Shown piece after piece: positions 1 through 5,932 of a stretch of 8,186 nt of DNA; the first letter of the stretch is position 1; the number at the start of each line of letters is the position of its first letter. Where the stretch lies: assembly GCA_005786815.1 (NCBI GenBank), contig SYDB01000174.1, positions 1 through 8,186 on the forward strand, given 5' to 3'. A program made the position numbers and the translations under genes. The notes under the pieces are model-generated. The model was not told where the DNA came from, ran no database searches, and was given only the letters and a program-made list of their open reading frames with translations. Source of the DNA: Burkholderiales bacterium. Its GTDB lineage: Bacteria; Pseudomonadota; Gammaproteobacteria; Burkholderiales; Burkholderiaceae_C.

Positions 1-225
1 AGTTGGCTGGATCAACTGGCCGATTCACTCAGTGTGCTTCCTATGGACGGGACGGCTTTTCGCAAATGGTCGCGCCTCATGCACCGCACCTCAGACACTT
101 TGTATGAAGATGCCATGATTGCTGCTACTGCTTTGGTACATGACCTCAAAGTCGTTACGCGCAATATTGCAGATTTCAAATCTTTTGGGGTGGATCTTCT
201 AAATCCCTTTGAAATCAAAAGCTAG
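1..225 (+). CDS. PIN-domain (VapC-like) ribonuclease toxin, C-terminal part
   Basis: The frame is open from base 1 and ends at TAG 223-225, giving 74 residues of a protein whose start lies outside the window. The visible part matches the C-terminal half of a PIN domain. There is an acidic DAMIAATA helix around residues 36-43, then a hydrophobic strand and the TRNIADF signature (about residues 53-59), whose aspartate is usually the last metal ligand. It ends in a GVDLLNPFE segment, as VapC/FitB toxins often do. PIN toxins are Mg2+-dependent RNases, commonly tRNA- or rRNA-cleaving, paired with a small DNA-binding antitoxin encoded just upstream; that region is not visible here. The first catalytic acidic residues are also outside the window, so activity cannot be judged. 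The family call is fairly firm; toxin function is inferred. Confidence 0.8.
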   Translation, partial: SWLDQLADSLSVLPMDGTAFRKWSRLMHRTSDTLYEDAMIAATALVHDLKVVTRNIADFKSFGVDLLNPFEIKS

Positions 226-247
226 TGCACCTCTATAAGATCCTCGC

Positions 248-336
248 ATGTCTTTAAGCCCTAGTCTGCAAGTAGCCGTCATCATGCGCTGCGAGCGTGT
301 GGCGGGGGCCCCATGAGCCATTGGCAGCCCTCCAGA
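248..336 (+). pseudogene. 5' remnant of a DUF3305-like formate dehydrogenase accessory gene, frameshifted and truncated
   Basis: ATG 248 opens a frame reading MSLSPSLQVAVIMRCERVAGAP that stops at TGA 314-316. In the next frame, from 313, the sequence continues as MSHWQPSR. Joined across a G5C4 tract (304-312), these two pieces resemble, from memory, the start of betaproteobacterial DUF3305 proteins: a hydrophobic strand, then VMRRER, a GPM segment, and a WQPxRW core. After about position 336 the resemblance ends abruptly. DUF3305 genes usually sit at one end of clusters for molybdenum/tungsten formate dehydrogenase, and fdhD follows here, which supports the reading. The piece encodes no functional protein as it stands. 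The match is short and based on recall, so chance similarity is possible. Confidence 0.5.
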
Positions 337-337
337 G

Positions 338-436
338 GCCTCTCTTACTGCGGCGACTACAGCAACTTTGCCCGCTGCTGCCCCAGCGGCGGCACCTTCT
401 GCAGCTCCTGCAGCTGCACCCGCTAAAAAGTCTTAA
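338..436 (+). pseudogene. Ala/Pro-rich C-terminal tail of a lost gene
   Basis: In the frame ending at TAA 434-436 the sequence encodes a low-complexity tail made of alternating alanine runs and single prolines, ending in PAKKS. It has no start codon of its own: the frame is closed by TGA at 314-316 and holds no ATG after it. A normal intrinsic terminator lies 21 bases after the stop, so this looks like the genuine 3' end of a former gene whose body has been removed. Ala/Pro tails ending in lysines occur on several betaproteobacterial proteins, including ribosomal, histone-like and membrane subunits, so the parent cannot be named. The left edge given is approximate, because the junction with the DUF3305-like remnant lies somewhere around 330-340. 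Confidence 0.5.
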
Positions 437-457
437 ACCTTTCCTCCAAGTGTTTTT

Positions 458-488
458 GGGCCGATGCCAGCAGGCACCGGCCCTTTTT
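458..488 (+). terminator. Intrinsic terminator after the Ala/Pro-rich tail
   Basis: GGGCCG (458-463) pairs with CGGCCC (478-483). After one A/C mismatch, TGCC (465-468) pairs with GGCA (473-476) around an AGCA loop. T5 (484-488) follows directly. This is a strong GC-rich hairpin with a U tract, oriented for plus-strand transcription. It ends only 18 bases before the fdhD start codon. Confidence 0.85.
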
Positions 489-506
489 GTTGTAGCCTCT
501 CCCCCC

Positions 507-1394
507 ATGTTGCCGCGTCTAACCCAAGCCCAAGTTCCGCTAACACGCGAGGTGCAAGTTATCAATGAGCATGGTGTGCAAGACACCATCTCTATTCCTG
601 CTGAACGACCTTTGACGGTCTACGTGGACAAACGCGAACTCGTGACCCTGATGACCTTAGGCGCGCATCCAGAGTGGTTGGTGCTTGGGTTCTTGCGCAA
701 CCAGCGATTGGTGTCTAGCGCTCAAGAGGTGGAGAGCATCACCGTGGACTGGGACGCAGGCGAGGACGGTGCAGGTGTCGCCGCTGTCAAAACCCGGAAT
801 GGGGTGGCAGATATGCGAGCGCGTACCGAACACCGCGTGGTGACCACCGGATGCGGGCAAGGCAGTATTTTTGGTGGTTTGATGGAAGAGATAGATGCGA
901 TCACCCTGCCCAACGCCACGATGACCCAATCGCGTCTATACGCGCTACTCAATGCCATTCGTGTGCAAGAGAGCACTTACAAATCTGCTGGCTCAGTCCA
1001 TGGCTGTGCGTTGTTTGCTGGCGAGCGCATGCAATTGTTTGTAGAAGATGTAGGTAGGCACAACGCCATCGACACGATCGCGGGATGGATGTGGATGCAA
1101 GGCATTCAAGCAGATAAAGATTCGATTTTTTACACCACAGGCAGATTGACCAGCGAGATGGTGATGAAGTCTGCTCAAATGGGTGTGGCCATCGTTGTCT
1201 CGCGCAGTGGTATTACGCAAATGGGCTTTGATTTAGCCCAGCGTTTATCACTGTGCACCATTGGCCGTGCAACCAACAAACACTTTCTTTGTTACACGCA
1301 AAGTGAGCGCTTGGTTCTGGATGCCAAGCAAAGCTTAGGCCTCACCCCAACCCTAACCCCAACCCTAACCCCAACCCAAGAAAGTTATGGCTGA
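507..1394 (+). CDS. fdhD: FdhD, formate dehydrogenase sulfurtransferase/maturation factor
   Basis: The protein has 295 residues, close to the family length. FdhD carries sulfur from a cysteine desulfurase (IscS in E. coli) to the molybdenum or tungsten bis-MGD cofactor, which is required for formate dehydrogenase activity in the cytoplasm. Visible family landmarks are PAERPLTVYVDKREL (31-45), the active-site loop TTGCGQGSIFG (113-123), SVHGCALF (163-170), VEDVGRHNAID (179-189) and the TGRLTSEMV block (211-219). The loop has one cysteine, C116, in a CGQG arrangement, whereas the E. coli protein has CxxC. ATG 507 is chosen because the typical N-terminus follows it and because the upstream in-frame extension would run through the terminator hairpin and the scar. 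No clear Shine-Dalgarno precedes it. The last residues, LTPTLTPTLTPT, are encoded by a hexamer repeat. The stop overlaps the next gene by 8 bases. Confidence 0.93.
   Translation: MLPRLTQAQVPLTREVQVINEHGVQDTISIPAERPLTVYVDKRELVTLMTLGAHPEWLVLGFLRNQRLVSSAQEVESITVDWDAGEDGAGVAAVKTRNGVADMRARTEHRVVTTGCGQGSIFGGLMEEIDAITLPNATMTQSRLYALLNAIRVQESTYKSAGSVHGCALFAGERMQLFVEDVGRHNAIDTIAGWMWMQGIQADKDSIFYTTGRLTSEMVMKSAQMGVAIVVSRSGITQMGFDLAQRLSLCTIGRATNKHFLCYTQSERLVLDAKQSLGLTPTLTPTLTPTQESYG
1345..1377 (+). repeat. Telomere-like CCCCAA/CCCTAA hexamer array (G-quadruplex-prone)
   Basis: Five and a half hexamers alternate CCCCAA and CCCTAA, so the exact repeat is 12 bases (CCCCAACCCTAA) in 2.75 copies. The array lies within the last codons of fdhD, where each 12-base unit encodes four residues (the LTPT repeat), and ends 9 bases before the permease ATG at 1387. 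The complementary strand has six runs of three or four G separated by TT or TTA, a textbook G-quadruplex pattern on the template strand of both flanking genes. Confidence 0.9.
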
Positions 1395-4023
1395 CCTACA
1401 AACAACACCATATGCCGCTAGTTGGTGGCGTCTTGCATGGCGCACGCTGTGGCGTGACGCGCGTGCAGGCGAGCTCCGCTTGTTGGTATTTGCGGTCGCA
1501 TTAGGCGTTGCATCGTTGAGCTCGGTCAGCTTTTTGGCGGACCGAATGAATGCAGGTTTGTTGCGTGATGCCGGGCAGTTGCTAGGAGGAGATGCGGTTG
1601 TGGTGAGCGACCAGCCAACACCGAATGAATTTATCAAGCAAGCCAAAAATCTAGGGTTAGAAACTGTCACCACCTTGAGTTTTCCTACGATGGCGCGTGG
1701 AGAAACTTCTGGAGAAGACAGCAGTGCTGGCAAAAGTCGATTGATCGCACTGAAAGTTGTAGACGATGGTTACCCTTTGCGTGGACAACTTAAATATGCA
1801 ACGACTGTTGCCAACACTGTTGGTTCTGAATCAGCCCATGCTGCGCAAGACAACAAAACGCCAATTTCGCAAGAAACTAAAACTACTTCTAAGAAAAAAA
1901 GTCACTTACAAAAAATCCCCCAACCGGGTGAGGTGTGGGCAGAAGCTAGCGCTTTAGACGCCTTAGGTTTACAAGTAGGTGCCCATCTCTGGCTTGGGGA
2001 TAAGCGCTTGACTGTTGGCGGTGTGTTACTGCAAGAGCCGGATCGCGGCGCAGGTTTTATGAATTTCGCGCCTCGCGTGATGATGCACCGTGCAGATTTA
2101 GACGCTACTGGCTTGGTGCAACCCGCCAGTCGTATCACGTGGCGTTTTGCTGTGGTGGGTGAGCCAGAAACTGTGGAGCGTTTCGTTACGTGGGCGCAAG
2201 AGCATGTCAAGCTACCGCAAGTGCGTGGTGTGCGGGTGGAGTCCCTGTCCACTGGTCGCCCTGAAATGCGCCAGACCTTAGACCGTGCGGGTAAGTTTTT
2301 AAATCTGGTCGCTTTGTTGGCAGCCTTGCTCAGCGCTGTCGCTGTTGCGTTGGCTGCTCGGTCATTTGCTTCCAAGCATTTGGACGACTGCGCGATGTTG
2401 CGAGTTTTAGGCTTGCGTCAAAAACAAATTGCAATGTCTTATTGCGCTGAGTTTGTGTGTGTGGGTTTGTTTGCCAGTGCTATCGGTTTGTTATTGGGTT
2501 TCTGCGTGCATTTTGTGTTTGTTCAATTACTCGCTGGCTTGGTAGAAACGGCTTTACCTGCCGCAACTTGGTGGCCTGTTGTCTATGGATGGGCCACAGG
2601 ACTGACCTTGTTGTTAGCGTTCGGATTGCCGCCCGTGTTGCAACTAGCAAGCGTTCCTGCCTTGCGCGTCATGCGTCGTGAAATGGGTGAGCCAAAAGCA
2701 GTCACTTGGGTTGTGAGTGCTATGGGCTTATTGGGCTTTGCCGTTTTGTTGGTAGTAGCCAGCCGAGACGTGAAGTTGGGCTTGATGGTGGTCGTTGGTT
2801 TTGCTGGCGCGGTATTGGTGTTTGCTGGCATGGCTTGGTTGGCTGTGAAGTTATTGCGCAGTTGCGTGACCGAGGGTAAATCACCGGCTTGGTTGATGTT
2901 GGCCACTCGGCAAATTAGCGCGCGGCCTGCTTACGCCATGGTGCAGGTCAGTGCTTTGGCCGTTGGTTTGTTGGCTTTGGCGTTGTTGGTATTGTTACGA
3001 ACCGATTTAATTAGTAGTTGGCGCAACGCAACGCCAGCTAATGCGCCTAATCGTTTCGTGATCAATATCCAACCGGCGCAATCGCAAGCTTTTTTAGACG
3101 CATTGAAACAAGCGAATGTAAGCGACTTCGATTGGCACCCCATGGTGCGCGGACGTTTGGTCGCGGTAAATAGCCAAGGTGTGAGCGCCGAAGACTATGC
3201 AGAGGAACGCGCCAAGCGCTTCGTTGACCGAGAATTTAATTTGACTTTCAGCGACTCACTGCCAGTGAATAACCCCATCGTTGCAGGCGAGTGGCAACCC
3301 GAAGAACCTAATGCGATGAGCGTAGACGAGTTACTGGCCAAAACCCTTGGCCTGAAACTGGGGGATGTATTGCGCTTTGATATCGCAGGCCTTTTGTACG
3401 AATCGCGTATCACCTCCATTAGGCATGTCGATTGGTCATCGATGCGCGTGAATTTCTTTGTCATCATTCCACGCGGCCAAATGGACGATGTACCCACTAC
3501 CTACATTGCAGCGTTTCGTGCGCCAGAAATTCAGGGGTTTGACAACAACTTACTCAAGCAGTTCCCCAATGTGACCAATGTTGATATGGGCGCAGCACTA
3601 AAACAAGTGCAGGGCGTTCTGGAACAAGTGGTGGGCGCGGTGGAATTTTTATTCTTATTCACGCTGGCTACTGGCTTAGTGGTGTTGTTTGCTGCAGTTA
3701 CAGCAACGCGCGAAGAACGGGCGCGTGAATATGCGGTGTTGCGTGCCTTGGGTGCATCGAACCGTTTGTTGGCGCAAGTGCAACGCGCGGAATTGGCAGG
3801 TGTGGGTGCGTTGGCTGGATTTTTAGCTACCAGTGTGGCAGTTGCGATGGGCTGGGGTTTGGCGCGCTATGCGTTTGAATTTAGTTGGAGCCCTAGTCCT
3901 TGGGTGCCTTTGATAGGTGCTGTGGTCGGCGCATTGCTAGCCTTGGCAGCAGGTTGGTGGGGTTTGCGTGAGGTGCTAAGACGACCCGTTGTTCAGACTT
4001 TGCGGCAAGCGCAGTCGGTTTAA
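1387..4023 (+). CDS. ybbP: FtsX-family ABC transporter permease, YbbP type
   Basis: The protein has 878 residues, compared with roughly 800 for E. coli YbbP. It is an inner-membrane permease of the LolC/MacB/FtsX superfamily, expected to work with a YbbA/LolD-like ATPase on envelope or lipid-linked substrates; the substrate is uncertain. One helix lies near residues 31-50 after a basic RDARAGELRLL start. A large periplasmic domain contains the conserved-looking EPDRGAGFMNFAPRVMM segment (217-233). A second membrane block has helices near 303-326, 353-385, 398-423, 441-459, 465-490 and 518-542. A second periplasmic domain follows, then three final helices near 748-775, 802-827 and 839-864. Cytoplasmic loops AMLRVLG and AVLRALGA mark the two FtsX repeats. 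Residues about 138-177 form a hydrophilic, Lys/Thr/Gln-rich stretch that looks like an insertion. The start overlaps the fdhD stop, so translation is probably coupled. No ATPase gene is adjacent in the window. Confidence 0.88.
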   Translation: MADLQTTPYAASWWRLAWRTLWRDARAGELRLLVFAVALGVASLSSVSFLADRMNAGLLRDAGQLLGGDAVVVSDQPTPNEFIKQAKNLGLETVTTLSFPTMARGETSGEDSSAGKSRLIALKVVDDGYPLRGQLKYATTVANTVGSESAHAAQDNKTPISQETKTTSKKKSHLQKIPQPGEVWAEASALDALGLQVGAHLWLGDKRLTVGGVLLQEPDRGAGFMNFAPRVMMHRADLDATGLVQPASRITWRFAVVGEPETVERFVTWAQEHVKLPQVRGVRVESLSTGRPEMRQTLDRAGKFLNLVALLAALLSAVAVALAARSFASKHLDDCAMLRVLGLRQKQIAMSYCAEFVCVGLFASAIGLLLGFCVHFVFVQLLAGLVETALPAATWWPVVYGWATGLTLLLAFGLPPVLQLASVPALRVMRREMGEPKAVTWVVSAMGLLGFAVLLVVASRDVKLGLMVVVGFAGAVLVFAGMAWLAVKLLRSCVTEGKSPAWLMLATRQISARPAYAMVQVSALAVGLLALALLVLLRTDLISSWRNATPANAPNRFVINIQPAQSQAFLDALKQANVSDFDWHPMVRGRLVAVNSQGVSAEDYAEERAKRFVDREFNLTFSDSLPVNNPIVAGEWQPEEPNAMSVDELLAKTLGLKLGDVLRFDIAGLLYESRITSIRHVDWSSMRVNFFVIIPRGQMDDVPTTYIAAFRAPEIQGFDNNLLKQFPNVTNVDMGAALKQVQGVLEQVVGAVEFLFLFTLATGLVVLFAAVTATREERAREYAVLRALGASNRLLAQVQRAELAGVGALAGFLATSVAVAMGWGLARYAFEFSWSPSPWVPLIGAVVGALLALAAGWWGLREVLRRPVVQTLRQAQSV

Positions 4024-4045
4024 AAAGCAAGGGCAATCTGTTGTC

Positions 4046-4077
4046 AAAAATTAGCGATTAACTAGGTTGAGCTAATT
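4046..4077 (-). terminator. Convergent-region hairpin, terminator for the radC-smr operon
   Basis: AATTAGC (4049-4055) pairs with GCTAATT (4071-4077), with a further short pairing of TTAAC with GTTGA inside after a two-base bulge. On the minus strand the stem runs into a T5 tract (4050-4046), as expected for termination of the minus-strand genes ending at 4097. On the plus strand the hairpin is followed by only a loose AATTAATTT, so any effect on the permease transcript is less certain. The stem is AT-rich and therefore weaker than the one at 458. Confidence 0.55.
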
Positions 4078-4096
4078 AATTTACGCTGTGTATTGT

Positions 4097-4732
4097 TCAG
4101 CTTGGACCTAGAAGCACCACTAGCGCACCACCCCCTCCATCAGAAGGCTTGGCTTGTACAAAAGCTAACACCTCTTTTTTTTGTACCAGCCAGCGTTGCA
4201 CTTTCGATTTCAGAACAGGCTCTTTACCCGGAGAGCCCAAACCTTTGCCGTGCACCACGCGCACACAGCGCCACCCCATACGTTTGGCGTCTCGGATAAA
4301 TTGCCCCATGGCATTGCGTGCTTCGTCGCTACGCAAACCATGTAAATCAATCTGCCCTTGGATGCTCCATTCGCCTTTACGTAGTTTGCGTGTGACATCG
4401 GTACCAATGCCAGGGCGTCTAAAACTTAGTTGATCGTCAGCGTCTAGCAGTGTGCTGATATCGAACTCGTCGCTCATACTCTCGTGCATCACGGCCTCAT
4501 CGTCTAAGTCTTGCTGTAAAGGCCGAGGGGTGGGTCGTTGGGGTGGCGACCACACGCGTTCTTGATTAGCGATAGGCGCCACTTTGCCCACTGCGCGCGT
4601 AAATAAATTGCGTTCAGCCTCAGCGCGCTTTTCCGCTTCGATACGTGCTTGTTCTGCTAGTTCTTTTGCCTTGGCGTTATCTGCTAGTTTTTTACGCATG
4701 GCATCAAGATCTTGCAAAGACTTGGACTTCAT
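4097..4732 (-). CDS. Smr-domain protein (putative DNA/RNA endonuclease, YdaL/SmrB-like)
   Basis: The protein has 211 residues. Residues 1-45 form a charged, Ala/Lys/Glu-rich probable coiled coil. Residues 50-105 are a Pro-rich and then acidic linker, and the C-terminal half is an Smr domain. The Smr signature is clear: IDLHG (128-132), VHGKG (160-164) and a glycine turn, GGGGALVVLL (199-208). Smr domains related to the MutS2 C-terminus show nicking endonuclease or RNase activity. In E. coli SmrB the domain acts on mRNA at collided ribosomes, but solo Smr proteins of this layout are not all characterised. The start is supported by a strong purine-rich site (4746-4739, minus strand) and by an ATGA overlap with the radC stop. 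The domain call is firm; the cellular role is uncertain. Confidence 0.9.
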   Translation of the reverse strand: MKSKSLQDLDAMRKKLADNAKAKELAEQARIEAEKRAEAERNLFTRAVGKVAPIANQERVWSPPQRPTPRPLQQDLDDEAVMHESMSDEFDISTLLDADDQLSFRRPGIGTDVTRKLRKGEWSIQGQIDLHGLRSDEARNAMGQFIRDAKRMGWRCVRVVHGKGLGSPGKEPVLKSKVQRWLVQKKEVLAFVQAKPSDGGGGALVVLLGPS

Positions 4733-5418
4733 ATCAAGCCTTCCTCTGCCATCGATAAATATTTACCTTGTGCCACGATGATGTGGTCGCGAACGGTGAC
4801 GTCAATGACTCCCAAGGCTTCTTGCATGGTTTTGGTGAGTTCCATATCTTCTTTGGATGGGCGTATGGAACCACTGGGATGGTTATGTGCCAGCACTACA
4901 CCATTGGCGCCGAGTGTGAGCGCGGTTTTCGCTACTTCGCGTGGATACACCATGGCTTGGGACAGCGAGCCAAGAAACATCGGCTGGTAGGACAGCAAGC
5001 GATTTTGGGCATCTAAAAAAAGCACGGCAAACACCTCATGTTTGAGTTGGGCTAACTCGAGTTGTAAATATTGCTTGACCACAGCGGGCGAGTGCATCAC
5101 CTCGTTCACTCGCATCTCTTGCGTCAATGCGCGACGCGAAATCTCAAGAACTGCTAGCAATTGTGCCCGCTTCGCAGTGCCGCCCATACCTTTGAAGCTT
5201 TTTAACTCTTGCGCATTGGCGTGGATCAGACCTGCAAATCCTCTGAACCCTCGCAAGAGGTCTCGTGCCAAATCAAATACAGGTTTTCCAGCAACGCCTG
5301 TGCGTAGTAATAAGGCCAACAACTCGGTGTCGGTCAAGGACGCGGGCCCGAGCGCTAAAATTTTCTCGCGTGGCCGCATATCTGGCGGTAATTGCTGGAT
5401 CGATACCGTGTCTTTCAT
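4729..5418 (-). CDS. radC: RadC family JAMM-domain protein
   Basis: The protein has 229 residues, full length for the family. Residues 1-20 carry the usual PREK start (LPPDMRPREKIL). A helix-hairpin-helix region follows to about residue 95 (LLRTG and KGMGGTAKRAQL). The MPN/JAMM metalloprotease-like domain spans about 105-229. The JAMM ligands are all present: E128 in KHEVF, H178 and H180 in LAHNHPSG, and D191 after the PSKE segment. Despite the name, a direct role in repair of radiation damage has not held up in E. coli; the biochemical substrate remains unclear, with links to DNA processing and competence in other bacteria. The stop TGA overlaps the ATG of the Smr gene by four bases. The start has little Shine-Dalgarno character and faces the FKBP gene across 47 bases. 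Confidence 0.95.
   Translation of the reverse strand: MKDTVSIQQLPPDMRPREKILALGPASLTDTELLALLLRTGVAGKPVFDLARDLLRGFRGFAGLIHANAQELKSFKGMGGTAKRAQLLAVLEISRRALTQEMRVNEVMHSPAVVKQYLQLELAQLKHEVFAVLFLDAQNRLLSYQPMFLGSLSQAMVYPREVAKTALTLGANGVVLAHNHPSGSIRPSKEDMELTKTMQEALGVIDVTVRDHIIVAQGKYLSMAEEGLI
4739..4746 (-). promoter_or_regulatory. Ribosome binding site for the Smr gene, inside radC
   Basis: The minus strand reads GAGGAAGG here, six bases before ATG 4732-4730. It lies in the last codons of radC and fixes the Smr start, indicating direct re-initiation after radC translation. Confidence 0.7.
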
Positions 5419-5434
5419 CTGAGCTGGAGCTTTC

Positions 5435-5440
5435 TACAAT
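5435..5440 (+). promoter_or_regulatory. Possible -10 element for the FKBP-ispH-serS run
   Basis: TACAAT matches the sigma-70 -10 consensus at five of six bases and would give a transcript starting about 20 bases before the FKBP ATG. A matching -35 is poor: CTTTCA at 5412-5417, with a 17-base spacer, shares only three bases with consensus. The site lies in the short divergent gap where a promoter is expected. Weakly supported. Confidence 0.3.
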
Positions 5441-5465
5441 AGGCATTCTGTCAATCCATTACGTC

Positions 5466-5924
5466 ATGTCAGTTTCAACCCATCACCCTACCATCGGCCA
5501 CGGATCTTTTTTGACCTTGCACTACCGACTTTCGGGACCGCAAGGTGACGTGATCAATACGTTTTCTGGTAAGCCCGCCACTTTGTCTATTGGGGCCGGT
5601 GCTTTGTCGCCAGCAGTTGAGCAACGTTTGCTGGGCCTAGAAGAAGGCGCTCACGCCACCTTTGAATTGGTAGCAGGCGAAGCCTTTGGTGAGCGCAATC
5701 CTGACATGCAGCAATGGGTCAGTAAAAAATTGCTCCTCGAAATGGGCGAAACAGATGCGCAATATGCTGTTGGTGATGTGGTTCAGTTTCCTGCACCCAC
5801 TGGCCAAGGATCTTTTGCAGGTGCTATTCAGAAAGTGACAGATGACTCGGTCTTGTTTGACTTCAACCACCCGCTTGCAGGCCGAGCCGTCACGTTTGAA
5901 GTGCAAGTCATCGGAATTTTGTAG
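5466..5924 (+). CDS. fkpB: FKBP-type peptidyl-prolyl isomerase, SlpA/FkpB type
   Basis: The protein has 152 residues, the usual size for cytoplasmic SlpA-type FKBPs, and has no signal peptide. These enzymes catalyse proline cis-trans isomerisation and act as folding helpers. The FKBP half-barrel strand LTLHYRL is at 16-22, followed by the [17 protein letters not shown] helix region (45-61). An insert-in-flap domain runs from about 70 to 128, and the hallmark [12 protein letters not shown] is at 129-140. ATG 5466 is preferred because an N-terminus typical of the family follows; the longer upstream reading frame runs antisense into radC. No Shine-Dalgarno is evident. The stop lies eight bases before ispH, and an fkpB-ispH pair is also seen in E. 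coli, so co-transcription is likely. Confidence 0.92.
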   Translation: MSVSTHHPTIGHGSFLTLHYRLSGPQGDVINTFSGKPATLSIGAGALSPAVEQRLLGLEEGAHATFELVAGEAFGERNPDMQQWVSKKLLLEMGETDAQYAVGDVVQFPAPTGQGSFAGAIQKVTDDSVLFDFNHPLAGRAVTFEVQVIGIL

Positions 5925-5932
5925 AGACTACT

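Noticed and set aside
313..426. A 37-codon cysteine-rich reading frame starting at ATG 313.
   Set aside because: Its cysteines come from reading the GCT/GCC alanine codons of the tail in another frame (TGC). Its first residues are better explained as the DUF3305-like continuation.
297..506. N-terminal extension of FdhD upstream of ATG 507.
   Set aside because: The frame is open, but it translates the scar and terminator into a Leu/Pro-rich peptide unlike any FdhD. Family-like sequence begins after 507.
254..589. Minus-strand 111-codon open frame across the scar, terminator and fdhD start.
   Set aside because: It runs antisense through the Ala-rich tail, the hairpin and conserved FdhD codons, and its composition (Cys/Arg-rich) reflects the GC-rich tail rather than a protein family.
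1345..1377. True telomere sequence or a CRISPR-like array.
   Set aside because: The array is short, lies inside a coding sequence flanked by bacterial genes on both sides, and has no spacers.
1902..2375. Minus-strand 157-codon open frame within the permease gene.
   Set aside because: It is antisense to a conserved membrane protein, has no recognisable domain and no ribosome site, so it is a shadow frame.
4149..4433. Plus-strand 94-codon open frame opposite the Smr gene.
   Set aside because: It mirrors the conserved Smr domain coding on the minus strand, which has clear motifs.
5449..5454. Perfect minus-strand TTGACA as a -35 for radC.
   Set aside because: At 15 to 18 bases downstream there is no acceptable -10. 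The nearest candidate, TAGAAA, is only 12 bases away.
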